Below, in pieces: positions 42,101 to 52,065 of a stretch of DNA of 64,000 nucleotides. Numbering within the stretch: position 1 is the stretch's first letter; each line of letters opens with the position of its first letter. The notes beneath the pieces were generated by a model. It did no database searches. It was not told the DNA's origin and worked only from the letters and a program-made list of their open reading frames with translations. Origin of the DNA: Rhynchopus euleeides (taxonomy: Eukaryota; Euglenozoa; Diplonemea; Diplonemida; Diplonemidae); contig OY723308.1 in the NCBI GenBank assembly GCA_963210315.1, forward strand, positions 434,001 to 498,000, in the 5' to 3' direction. The position numbers and the translations under genes are program-made.

Positions 42101-43734
42101 GCGGGGCCCAGCCCCTCAGAGGTGGAAGAGATGTGGCTCACCTGACGCCCCAGGTGCTGCCTGCGCCGCTTGTCACTCTTCCGCAGCAGCCTATAAGAAA
42201 TGTCGACCAGATCCGAGATGGTCGCTGTGGGGCTGACGTGCCGCCTGAAGAGAACCGGTCTCCCCTTCGCAGGGTATCCCTCTGGGAAGAAGAGCCACGA
42301 CACGAAGATGGGAGGTTCTGACTCAGGCAGCTCCAGCGTGAGCTGCATGTAGGGGTCAAATGTGAGGGTTCCCGTGCTGCAGGTTCGGCACTGGAGGGTG
42401 CTCATAAGCATTCCCATGCAGCGTTGGACAAGGAATGATCTGTTTCGGATAAGGTAGCGTTTCCAGCACTCATCTGCAGCGTCTTCAATGGAGATGTCGT
42501 CTGCTTCATTTGGCTCGAATTTTGGGACAACCATCCGTACGCGGACCTCGTTGTAATCTTCGTGCAGCGCATCGAGGAGCGCCGCAAGAAACTCCTGCGC
42601 ATCCTGCTGCATCACCTCTGAGAAGCAGTCGCGGAACTGGCCCACCGCATCCCACAGAGGCTTTGAGACTGACGGGAGCAGGCGGTGCTTCCAGATGTCC
42701 CTCAGGAGCTCCCCGAGCTTCTCGGCGATGGCACCGCCGCTGCCCATGGGATTTTTCGTATTGATCCCAATCCTGTAATTCTTCGCCACAAAGAAGTCGT
42801 GGAAAAGCGGGGTGTTCGACAGGCACTGCACCACGGAGTTTATATAACACTGCACCCCCGTCTGGTTCATAATCCCGCATTTCCCCGGGCTGATCACCAT
42901 CGGATGTCTGTAGTGTCTGTCATACCACACATTCGTCATGACGGAGCAGTCCTTCTGCAGCACCGCCGCATTGAGAGAGCCCGGAAGCCTCCCATATGTC
43001 CCTTCCTTCGGCTCATACGCTATCTGTTCCTCGACCTCTGGGGGGAGTCTTTCGGGCAACCCTCCCCGAGGCAACAGACGCCCTTTCAGGACAAGGGTTG
43101 GAAACACGACGTTCCTCTCGAGGCGCGGGTCCACCCCTGGGGCATTTGAGACCATGATCTCGGAGAGAGACCCGAAGACAGTCTTCGGGTCGAGCGGGGT
43201 GCCACGCTGTGGAGGGGCAGCGGGCAGCGTTGCTGGGGCGGGGTCTGCATCATCAGGCAGCGTCTCGACGGTGAAGCTGGGGTCAAAAATGGAGGACACC
43301 TTCGACCAAGCTTGGGTGTAGACCACCTGGGGTGGGCCGTCCTCAAGGGGGTCGGTCACGACAAGCCTGACGAGGAGATCCACATCAGTCCGTGTGGGTG
43401 AGGCGGTACCGGCAGAGTTTGTGTCAGGCTGTGCGAGTAGCACGATCGGCGAGGCGTGTTGCTGGGTAATTGCCGTTCGGAAGACGAACCCGGTTTTTTT
43501 GAGATAACGGACCGCACTACAAGCATGCCCATTGGCATGCAGCGCGTCGATGAGGAGGTTTGCCTCGCTGGGCAGGCAGCTCCCATCGATGCGGTGCACC
43601 TGCCTGTCCTGCCCAGTGAGCAGCAGCACCAAAAACCGCATGGTCTCCGGCTGCACGGCGGTCTGCTGAGGGTAGCCATACTGCGAGGAGTAGTTCCCTG
43701 CATACCCAGCGCCCGGTTGTGTCGACCGCTGCAT
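39163..43734 (-). CDS. Ubiquitin-specific protease (peptidase C19), three exons
   Basis: It removes ubiquitin from proteins. Exon 1 (39881-43734, ATG at 43734) holds a novel N-terminal region of about 260 residues, then the Cys box GIMNQTGVQCYINSVVQCL, a first zinc pair CRTC, a long low-conservation insert with an acidic stretch, the second zinc pair CPKCKEERPAKKK, LPNLLFVHVKRFSC and the His box DIQFGHYTSL. Exon 2 (39619-39724) completes the fold with EWLHFNDDLVTSKDE. Exon 3 (39163-39543) adds an Arg/Glu/Gln-rich coiled coil, a KRRR basic cluster and a Ser/Pro tail. Exons 1+2 phase exactly (AA|G). The exon 2 donor GTATGG matches the local consensus; if it is not used, translation stops at 39607 after VKSDVWP. 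Total 1,446 or 1,323 residues. Layout is like USP4/11/15 types. The usual Asn-Thr before the Cys is Val-Gln here. Confidence 0.85.
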
Positions 43735-44953
43735 CGTCACGTCGCCTTGTGTACGGCACACTTCATCAACTGCAGCCCCCGCGTGACACGCGGGGCTGAG
43801 GGAGGGGGGGAGCTGACGGGGAACAAAGAGGGGGGGGGGGTGGGGGTGTGTGCGCCTCTGATGTGGGTGTGGTGTGCCACGGTGAGCTCCGCCTCAGGGA
43901 GGAGGACCAGACAGTGGTGAAGGCATCGTCGCATCGACTGCAGCCTCTATCTCTAACTTCTTAAGGTCAGCGGACACTGATAAACTGACAAGGGATATCG
44001 CAGTTGTGGCCACCTTCGGTGGAATGTGTCGGAAGGAGGGAACGCTTGTCCGGAGGATAGTCCATAAGTGGGTCCCAGCCATAAGTCCGGCGGCGGCTTT
44101 GGGCCCGGGGGCCCCTTCCAATACACAACAACACTCGCGCCCCCGTGCTGCTCCTGCCCCGACCCGCCCCAGTGCATCACGGCCAGAGGTACTCTGGAAA
44201 AGATCGGTACACTGGTAGGACAACTGCGGCAACACGTGATGGCGGCTTACAGGGCTCTCGGGTGCCTCATGCTGCGATTTGATGCAGCTGAGAACAAAAC
44301 AACGGCAAGCATGGCATGGACTGTTGGCGACAAGAGGGAGTGGCCCATCGCAGAGAGGGGGGGTGTGGGAAGGAGGGGGGGGGGGGTTGGGAGCACACCC
44401 CACTGTTGATGAGACCCTGCAGTCTTGCCGGACACATGGGGGTCTGTTGAACCCGACGGGCGGGAGCTTGAAGCCACACGATCTGCAAAAAGGCGGGGGG
44501 TGGGCTTTCACGGGCCGCACGGCAGCTCCGTTTCCACCCATCCCCCGTGCAGCGGTGGCAGTAGTAGCAGTAGAGTAGAAGTGGCAGGCGGGCTGCCGTA
44601 GTGAAGCGAAAAGAAGTATGGAAAGGTGAAGAGGAAGGGGAAGAGAGGGAAAAGAAAAAGATGCGAAAAGGTTTGACAGCTGCACCGATTGCTGTTTGCC
44701 GGATAGGTCCGGGTGTGTCATCGAGAGCAGGGTCAAACACGAAACACAGACACAGGCAAACGGCACACGCGCCTTGTCGACACGGGTGCGCTAGAGATCA
44801 CATGACACGCATGTCAATATCATAGGACGCAGCAGGCCACAGCGCTCGGATGCGCTTGTTGGACTGATTCTGCTTCTGCTTCTGTCTGTATTTCTTGGTT
44901 CTGTTTTCTGATGTGATTGCCGCTCTTCATTCTGCGGCATTCTGCACACACGC
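43735..44953. other. Intergenic
   Basis: Apart from the hairpin I see no gene. C/G runs lie at 43830-43845 and 44378-44390. Short open frames lack any recognisable pattern. Confidence 0.5.
43773..43798 (-). promoter_or_regulatory. Hairpin in presumed 5' leader of the protease gene
   Basis: CAGCCCC and CGCGTG pair with CACGCG and GGGCTG, with one bulged C, ending about 40 bases upstream of the ATG. A 12-pair GC stem there could affect translation; this is inference. Confidence 0.45.
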
Positions 44954-45577
44954 TCAGTGGTACTTCGACACCCTCTTGCACATGATGGAGTCGCAGCACA
45001 TGTCCACGACCTTGCAGCGCCCCGTCAGGTAGTCCAGCACGTTGCACTCCGTCGACTTGGCCTCCTCGAAGCCACGAGGGCAGAACGGCATCATGCGGCA
45101 GCACACGATCGTCTCGCACTGCCCGCAGTAGCCGATCCCGAACTTCTCCTTGCAGCACGTCCCCTTGGGGCACACCTTGTCCCCGAACGGCGCACACCCG
45201 AACGGCCAGTGCACGCACTGCGGCTGCCCCTCAACGTCGACGATGCAGCGGGTGCCCGACGCACACCGCACAGTCTGGCACGGGTTGGTCGGCGGGGTGG
45301 GAACCAGGTCAACAGGCTCGCACTGCGCCTTCCCGTTCGAGTCGACGACGCACTGGGTGTCCGCCGAACAGCGCACGATCTGGCATGGGTTGGTCGGCTG
45401 CCAGGGAATGAGCTCCTCGCACCCCCACTTCCCGTCTTCCAGCTGCACGCACGCCATGGAGCAGTTCAGGGCCTTGCACCCCTCAGGCAGCTCCGACGAC
45501 GGCCCCCCCTCAACCACGTCCGCCGCGTGCACGGCACACGCAGCGACGGCAGCAACGAGGGTCATCCGCATCATCAT
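44954..45577 (-). CDS. Secreted cysteine-rich repeat protein
   Basis: The 207-residue frame starts with three consecutive ATGs at 45577 (MMMRM) and a signal peptide ending near AVHAAD. Three related Cys repeats follow: GCKALNCSMACVQLEDGKWGC, then TNPCQIVRCSADTQCVVD and TNPCQTVRCASGTRCIVD, each ending in a Cys after a Gly-x-x-Gln. The repeats recall follistatin-type or antistasin-like modules. The last 80 residues are a separate Cys-rich block (CPKGTCCKEK, ETIVCCRMMPFCPRG, DMCCDSIMCKR). No enzyme motif is visible. It is probably extracellular and disulfide-bonded, and an inhibitor or matrix role is possible but unproven. It lies beside a cathepsin B gene on the same strand. Confidence 0.75.
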   Translation of the reverse strand: MMMRMTLVAAVAACAVHAADVVEGGPSSELPEGCKALNCSMACVQLEDGKWGCEELIPWQPTNPCQIVRCSADTQCVVDSNGKAQCEPVDLVPTPPTNPCQTVRCASGTRCIVDVEGQPQCVHWPFGCAPFGDKVCPKGTCCKEKFGIGYCGQCETIVCCRMMPFCPRGFEEAKSTECNVLDYLTGRCKVVDMCCDSIMCKRVSKYH

Positions 45578-46125
45578 GGTTCTTGTGGAGGAAAAGGGAC
45601 AAAGGCTGTCGAGTGCAGGTTCTGCAAGGTGGGTGTGTGATGTCGAGTTGGTGGGGACTGGTGTGTGGGGACAACCTGCGGTGCAGACCATGGAGTATGA
45701 GAGACTATGATTGGGCAAGACGTACGTGTGTGGAGATGTGGAAGGGCAGGGGATGGGTGTCGGGCAGGTGTCGTTTCTGCGTGCCTCTCTGAAGGCAGGT
45801 GCCACAGCAGAATGGAACAAAAGGCTGGAGAACAGGCAGAAGATCATAGCAGGTGAGGCCGACAACGGCCGCACGTCACATCACTCGCAGTCAGCGCACG
45901 GGGTGCGTGCGCAGAGCACAACGCCAAAAGGCAGACGCAGATCACACGTTTGGCTGGTGCAGTAGGGACGCTGCGACTTGCGTTGCAGCATCCGGTGCAC
46001 CAGGCAATGCATTGAAAGGGAAAAGGGAAAATAAAGACAACTGAAGCGAAAAGACTCGCGTGGACTGTGGAGAGGGTGGGTCATATCGGGTCATGTCAGG
46101 TCAGGTCAGACCCGCCATGTCAGGC
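45578..46125. other. Intergenic, 548 bases
   Basis: Pyrimidine-rich stretches ending in AG (gene orientation) lie upstream of the Cys-rich gene. No gene is seen. Confidence 0.55.
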
Positions 46126-47115
46126 CTAGAAGTCGATGGCGTTGATGTCGTTCTCAATCCCGCACTCGTTGTGGCCACGGCGGATCTTGAAGAAGCCGCC
46201 CTCACCCCACTCCTCGTTCCAGGAGTTCTTCACCAGCCAGTAGTCGGTCCCGCTCTCCACACCGTAGCCCACAATCTCGACGGCGTGCCCGCCCAGGGAC
46301 GACCCCGACGTGTGGTGGTACACACCGCTCTTGTAGGTGGGGAAGTCGGCGTACACGGTGAAGGCAGCCGACACGGGGCCCTGCTGCAGCGCCGTCATGA
46401 TCTTCTCCACACCCGTCACCGAGTAGGAGCTCGCGCCCTTCACCTTGTCGGCAGAGTACGTCTGCGAGTAGCCGGTCTGGCACTGCGCCGTGCACTTCGG
46501 GGTCGGGTACTCGCTGCTCGGGCACGCCGGGTACTTCGACGAGGTGACGTGGTGTGCGCACGGCGCCATTGTGTACGGGCGGCACGTCGTCTTGTCGCCG
46601 TAGTCCCCGCCCGTCACCACACCCGTGCGGGTCATCCACGACAGGGCCGCACCCGGCTGGCCGCCGTTGCACCCCATCGAGAACCCGCAGAGCAGCCCGC
46701 TGCAGCACGACGCCGTGTCCTCCGTGCTCATCTCCGTGTTCACACCCTTGTGGATGCAGCGACGGTCCTCGAAGGTCTCCGTCGAACCGAACGCCCAGCA
46801 CGACCCGCACGACGACTGGTCACGCACCGTCGCAATCACGGTGCAGTTGGGCCACTGCGTCCTCGCGTCGAAATCCGTCGGCAGGTCCACCGCGGCGCGT
46901 GCGGTGAAGTGCGTCGCCTCCGGCAGCCTGACGTAGCGCTCGTCCGTCACCAGCCACGTCCCGCACAGCTTCTTCACGTCCTCCGTCGTGTTGAAGCGCG
47001 ACGGCGCCTCCGCCTTCCACGTCGTGTGCATCGAGTTCACCTTCGCCGCGATGGTGTGGAAGTCCTGTGCCGACACGGCGGCCGCAGCCGCCAGCAGAAG
47101 AATCCCGCGCTGCAT
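46126..47115 (-). CDS. Cathepsin B-like cysteine protease
   Basis: This single-exon gene encodes 329 residues from ATG 47115. Signal peptide MQRGILLLAAAAAVSA is followed by a short propeptide (to about residue 75) and the mature C1A fold. The active-site Cys is in RDQSSCGSCWAFG, the His in LGGHAVEIVGYG and the Asn in VKNSWNEEWGEGGF. CSGLLCGFSMGCNGG is the family's GCNGG block. The occluding loop that gives cathepsin B its dipeptidyl-carboxypeptidase activity is present with its two His (APCAHHVTSSKYPAC). It is probably lysosomal or secreted for food digestion. All key residues are intact. Confidence 0.96.
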   Translation of the reverse strand: MQRGILLLAAAAAVSAQDFHTIAAKVNSMHTTWKAEAPSRFNTTEDVKKLCGTWLVTDERYVRLPEATHFTARAAVDLPTDFDARTQWPNCTVIATVRDQSSCGSCWAFGSTETFEDRRCIHKGVNTEMSTEDTASCCSGLLCGFSMGCNGGQPGAALSWMTRTGVVTGGDYGDKTTCRPYTMAPCAHHVTSSKYPACPSSEYPTPKCTAQCQTGYSQTYSADKVKGASSYSVTGVEKIMTALQQGPVSAAFTVYADFPTYKSGVYHHTSGSSLGGHAVEIVGYGVESGTDYWLVKNSWNEEWGEGGFFKIRRGHNECGIENDINAIDF

Positions 47116-49126
47116 TGTTGCTCTTGTGTGCTGTGGTGTGTGTGTGGGGTTGGTGTGATGTTGTGTTCCAGGCACAATGGTCTCTGCACACACCGTACAG
47201 AATGCCACCGGAGCGATCTACAAACACAGGCCTGAAGGGGACAGGGGATTGGATTCGGGACGCCACCCTGCACCGAAGCGACCACTTCTTACGCATGCCG
47301 ATGGCGGGTGCCACAGTCACCCCCACCCTGCCCACCCCCCACCACTGCAACGAATGCATGTATCCCACACACCAACCTCTCTGCCCTTTTGTTCGAGGTT
47401 TTCCTCCGCTTTTTAACCCCCCGTATCCCCTCCCCCTCCACCCCACCCCGCAATTACCACTTTAACTTGCACGGCCCACCCGCACTCCCATCACCCCGCC
47501 ACCCCCCCCCCTCCTTTACCGATTGTTTGCCACTGAAATCCAGCACAAAAACACACGGCACATCGGGTATGTGCAGGTGTGCGTTTTTAAAAAACCAGAT
47601 TGCTTTGTTTTTTGCGCTGCGTAACCCCTGTTCGGGTGCCTGACCATGCCCTGTGCTCTGTGTGTGTCTATATAGAGATGCCCGCCGAACAACCCCGAAC
47701 TGATATGCTACACACCCCACCCCCCCCACCTACCCAACACACACAAAAACACACTTTGCAAGGAGTAACGCCGCCTTCCCACTCCCCCCCACCCCTCTCC
47801 ATCCCTCCGGTTTCCCCCACCCTGACTCTCATGTAACTCGGGGCACCGATCTACCCTTTTGTGGTATCCGAACGTGTGTCAAGAACTGGGGGAGAATGGG
47901 ATTGCAAGGGGTGGGTGGGTGGGGGGTGGTGTGGGTCAAATGGGGAAGGGATGATGTGCTCGTCAGGAACAGTCCGAAGAAGGAGGGGGGGGGGTGGGAT
48001 GATGGGGAAAAGCAAGGCGCAGAGAGAGAGAGAGAGGGAGAGAGAGTCATGCATATTTCCGTTCACTCAAGCAGCTGCCAGAGAGCTGGATCCCCCGGCA
48101 CGCAGGGGGGGTGGGGGCATATCCCAAAGGATTTATTCCTTTCTCTCGAAAAAGCCTCAATGCTCCGACACCACCGCCACCGCCACCACCGCACCTCTCC
48201 CTCCATGCGTATCTCTCATCACGACTTATTCAAAATTTCTTGACAAACGTGTTGCAGCATGACCAGTAAGAAACACTACGTTGCACACTCGCAAGTTTTG
48301 CCCACCACAGATGGGGGTGAAAGGGTGTGTGTGTGTGTGAGGGGAGGTGCCATATCCCGCAGCTGCAAACCCATTCCTGTTTCGGATTCAAATCGATTGA
48401 ACTTTACACCCCCCCCCCCCACCCCCACCCCGCCCGCACGGCTAATATTTTTTTATGCCGCGGGTTTTTGCATTCTTTGCCTTTGCCCCCGCCGCACTTT
48501 GCAGATGTTAAAAAACTTCTGGATACTCCTTCCCTCCCTCCCCCCCCCCCCCCACCTGTTTGGCCCATCCCGAGGAAATGCTTAACCAAGGAGGAGGGGT
48601 GGGGGAGCGTGTTGTAAAGGAGTAGGCATCGTGGCGGTGGGGGGGGGGGGGCGGTGACCTCGAACAAAACAAGGCAGAGTATACGATACAGAGGGAGGTG
48701 GAGGAAGGGTGGGGTGGGGCTGTTTGGCCCTATCAACGCCACCACACTGATTGAATCAGGGTGTCACAGAGAACAACTATGTGCAGTGAGGGTGAGGGTG
48801 AGGGTGGGGAGATTCTCTTTTGTTTTGGCATAGACAACTCACAAAACCCTGGCGTGCGGGACAACCGGGGGAGTGACGCACGTTCCATTTTTTTGAAGCC
48901 GGTGTATATTACAATCGGGAGAGTGTTCTTCTCCCCCCCCCCCCAACCTCTGGTAAGCACCCCCTTTGAGCTGGTGTTGCCGCTGCCTTGCCGTCCCTGC
49001 CGTCCCACCTCCCACCGCCACTCCTCTCCCTTTTTTCCCTGCAAATTGTGTAATCGGGGCAGTGGGTGTGGGGTCGGGGGGGAGGTATGGCAGGGCGGGG
49101 TGTGATGGGACACTGCCTGTTTCTGC
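47116..49126. other. Intergenic, upstream of cathepsin B
   Basis: There are no genes. TATATA at 47669-47674 lies 555 bases upstream of the ATG. The rest is C/G runs (48410-48420, 48541-48552, 48638-48650), (GA)n at 48020-48046 and a (CA)n tract at the edge. Confidence 0.55.
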
Positions 49127-49148
49127 CACACACACACACACACACAGG

Positions 49149-51455
49149 GCCGTCGGCCGCCCCCGTACCCAGGTCGCTCTCTGGGCCGACACCTCCTGCA
49201 AGACGCAGGTCGCGCAGGTGCTTGGCACCGCTGGGTGTTCAGCGGAACACCTGCGCCCCCTCGTCGCGCAGGCGAAGGAAGCCCTCCGGGAGCTGCAGCG
49301 GAGGAAGGGAGCCCCCGTGCTCCGTACATCCCACATCCGGGACTCGGTCCGCCTGCGTGAGGTCCACAACCTCGCCCAGGCCGCCACCGACAGCCTGGCC
49401 GAACCGTCGGCTCAGCACGTTGTGCACGGGCTCGTGCAGCAGGTGGAACGCCTGGGCTTCCGGGTCAGGGAGTGTGGGGGGGCAGGCGATTGCCTGTATA
49501 GGTCCCTCGCATACCTGATGCAGGGCAACGCGGGGAATCACTCCTCCGTGCGAAAGGCGGCCCACCAAGAGATGGCCGCCTTTGCGGGTCGCTACCGCGA
49601 CCACGTATCCGGCGACTGGGAAGCCTATCTGTCGCAGGTGGGGACTGCGGGGGCATGGGGAGATCACCTCTCGCTGCAGGCTTGCTGCAGGGTTTTCGGG
49701 GTTCGCGTCGGCGTGTTGGACGTGGGTCCGGAGGGGCAGCTCCGCCTGACGACCATCGTGCATGATGGCGGGGAGCACGCCCTCGACCACACCTTCTTCC
49801 TGCTTGGGTACACCGGTACCCACTATTTTGCTGTAATTCGGGACCCCCAACTAGGTGGGGGCTACGAGGCGCTGATGGACGCCTGCACCTTCCCCGCGAC
49901 GGAGCTCGCCACCGACGCCCCGCCCCCCTCCAACAAGCCGAAGCCTTCCCCGAAGGCGCCGGTACCACCGCCCAAGCTGGTCCCCGATTTTTGGGCTCTC
50001 CCCGTGGCGTCCCGGGAGGACGTTGTGAACGGGCCGGCAGTGATTGGTTGGGACGACAACCTTGCGACCGGGGTTCGCCGACTCCGGGAGAACGCCCAGC
50101 TGGTGCTCGTCGGGCCCTCCCCCATCCCGGGGTGCCCCCACCAGCGCCATTGGAATGTATTGGTTCGCCTCTCTGACGGGTCGACCCGCATGGAACGCCT
50201 GTGGGTATCCTCGATCGGGGATCCGTCGGATGCCCGCAGGAAGCTGGAGCCGGAATCCGGAGGTGTCGGCAGGTCGGTGTGCGTGGTGCTGCGGACCCGG
50301 GTACAGGGTGGTGAACGGCGGCACCAGGCGTTGCTCAGGATGCGTGGGGTGGTGGATACCCGGGCCACCAAAACCCGTGACCTCGATGGCAGTGTCGAGG
50401 CGATGTTCGACGTGCCAGCTGGTGAGCTGGAGGCAAGGCTGCGCGGATCCGGGAATGGTGGCGTATTTGTGCGGACGAAGCACGAGACGCCCGGGGATGC
50501 GCCGCCCCTGGCGCTGTTGTGGTCGGCCACGGAGGCGGAGGCCCGTGCCCAGATGGGGGTCCTCGGGGGTGCCTCCCTGCAGCATGGCGTCTTCGGACTG
50601 GCAGTTGGGGACCGCGGCTACGCCGTGCGGGTCCACAGGGACGACCGTGCAAGCGCACTGATGGCCCTCTCCACGGCCGAGGTGAGGCGAACCTTCCGGA
50701 TTCGAAATGTTCCCTCGCATGTCGCCGCGTCAAGGTTGCGGGCAGTGCTGCTGGAGAAGCTGCACTGGCAGGTGGAGGTGAGCCCCGACACCCCCATCAC
50801 GGCGGGCTACTTCCTCGTGACGTCGGGGTCACGCCCCTCCTCCTTCCACCCTGTAGTCTTCTCCCAGCTCCTAAGCATCGAAGAGGTAACGGGGAACCGC
50901 AACCTTCTCCCTCGAACCTTCCCAGCGAACCCGCCGGCCGCAGGCAGCTCCTATGCTTCTGCACTCCGCGGGGGGACCCGCCCGAGCGCTGGGCCCGCGC
51001 CTGCGCGTGGTGCTCCCCCTCCCAGAGCGCGCCCGGGGAACCCCTCGGCTGCACAACCGCCGCCTCCACCCCCACAGCAGGATATCCTTGCGTGGATGCA
51101 GCAGCAGGCTGAACAACAGCGTCTCTGGCAGCAGCAGATGGCGAAGCAGCAGGCGGAGTTCCAGCAGACGGTGCTGGCCTCCATACAAGCCTTGCAGCAG
51201 GCAGCCGCGCGGCAACCTGCGCAGCAGCCAGCGCCAACCCCTGGAGCGGCAGCCACTGCGGCACCTGTGGAGTCCGACATGGGTCAGGGTCAGGAGGAGG
51301 TCCTTCAGCAGAATCTGGAAACAGCTGCGGGATTGATCAGCGAACTGAAGGCGGACCGAGACGGATTGGCACAGCAGGTGCAAACCCTCACAGCGCAGTT
51401 ACAGCAGGTCACTGCAGCTCTTGGGCAGCAGAGTCCCAGCTACGGTGGAATGTGA
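49149..51455 (+). CDS. Retrotransposon ORF1-like protein with OTU-like cysteine protease domain (5'-truncated)
   Basis: The frame is open from the microsatellite junction to TGA at 51453-51455. OTU-type features are GAGDCLYRSLAYLMQG with the candidate catalytic Cys (codon 49491-49493), WGDHLSLQACCRVFGVRVGVLD, and GTHYFAVI with the candidate His (codon 49821-49823). OTU proteases cleave ubiquitin linkages; some retroelements carry such domains. A middle region of unknown fold and a C-terminal Pro-rich then Gln-rich segment (QQQAEQQRLWQQQMAKQQ) likely to form a coiled coil follow. No CCHC knuckle is visible. GC content is like the host genes. Confidence 0.65.
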   Translation, partial: AVGRPRTQVALWADTSCKTQVAQVLGTAGCSAEHLRPLVAQAKEALRELQRRKGAPVLRTSHIRDSVRLREVHNLAQAATDSLAEPSAQHVVHGLVQQVERLGFRVRECGGAGDCLYRSLAYLMQGNAGNHSSVRKAAHQEMAAFAGRYRDHVSGDWEAYLSQVGTAGAWGDHLSLQACCRVFGVRVGVLDVGPEGQLRLTTIVHDGGEHALDHTFFLLGYTGTHYFAVIRDPQLGGGYEALMDACTFPATELATDAPPPSNKPKPSPKAPVPPPKLVPDFWALPVASREDVVNGPAVIGWDDNLATGVRRLRENAQLVLVGPSPIPGCPHQRHWNVLVRLSDGSTRMERLWVSSIGDPSDARRKLEPESGGVGRSVCVVLRTRVQGGERRHQALLRMRGVVDTRATKTRDLDGSVEAMFDVPAGELEARLRGSGNGGVFVRTKHETPGDAPPLALLWSATEAEARAQMGVLGGASLQHGVFGLAVGDRGYAVRVHRDDRASALMALSTAEVRRTFRIRNVPSHVAASRLRAVLLEKLHWQVEVSPDTPITAGYFLVTSGSRPSSFHPVVFSQLLSIEEVTGNRNLLPRTFPANPPAAGSSYASALRGGTRPSAGPAPARGAPPPRARPGNPSAAQPPPPPPQQDILAWMQQQAEQQRLWQQQMAKQQAEFQQTVLASIQALQQAAARQPAQQPAPTPGAAATAAPVESDMGQGQEEVLQQNLETAAGLISELKADRDGLAQQVQTLTAQLQQVTAALGQQSPSYGGM

Positions 51456-52065
51456 CGGGGTCCCTCGACACCGGGGGCCCCCTCTCTGCCCGCGCGGGCA
51501 GATGACCCCTACCGTGGTGGGGGCGACCCCGTGGGGACCCCGGCACAAGCTTTGGAGCGCACACAGCAACTCCGTGCGGTGGCGACCGCCGTCGGATGGG
51601 CCTACGTCGCTGTGCCGCGGGATGGGGCGTGTATGTTTGCAGCCATAGCCCACTTCACTCCCTATGAGAGTGCCCTCTCGCTCAGAGCTGCTGTGGTACG
51701 CAGCTTCCGTGCCTCCCCTCCGACGGAGATACCCCCTGCTGACCTTGCACAATACCTCAAAAACCTTGCCCGCCCCTCCACTTACGGGGATGGAGTGTCC
51801 CTTGTGCGCGCAGCTGTCTGTGCAAAAGCCAGAGTCTTCGTTCTCCGCGCCGACAGCCCGGACATATGGCAATTGGTTGTGAAGCCGACGGGATATGTGC
51901 ACACCGCGTTCCTTGTCCACCAACCCCACCACTACGACGCTGTACGCCCTCCCCGCTGGCTCTTCGACCTCGTACCTGATACCACCACTTCCCTGACTTG
52001 TGACGAGATCTGCGCCCTGCGGTCGCGGCGTCGCCCTGCTGTAATCCGACTGACACCGAAACGCT
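51456..52065 (+). pseudogene. Second OTU-like domain, in frame after a TGA codon
   Basis: The reading frame of the upstream protein continues open immediately after TGA. It contains VPRDGACMFAAIAHF (Cys codon 51630-51632), YGDGVSLVRAAVCAKARVFVL and HQPHHYDAVRP, a second divergent OTU-like domain. The frame then runs into sequence that should encode polymerase but in another frame, marking a deletion at about 52004-52060. The TGA may be a readthrough site between gag-like and pol-like parts or a nonsense mutation. Confidence 0.5.

Noticed and set aside
43894..44766. 290-codon minus-strand frame upstream of the ubiquitin protease
   Set aside because: It is low-complexity Ser/Pro/Leu with no recognisable domain, and the surrounding composition is intergenic.
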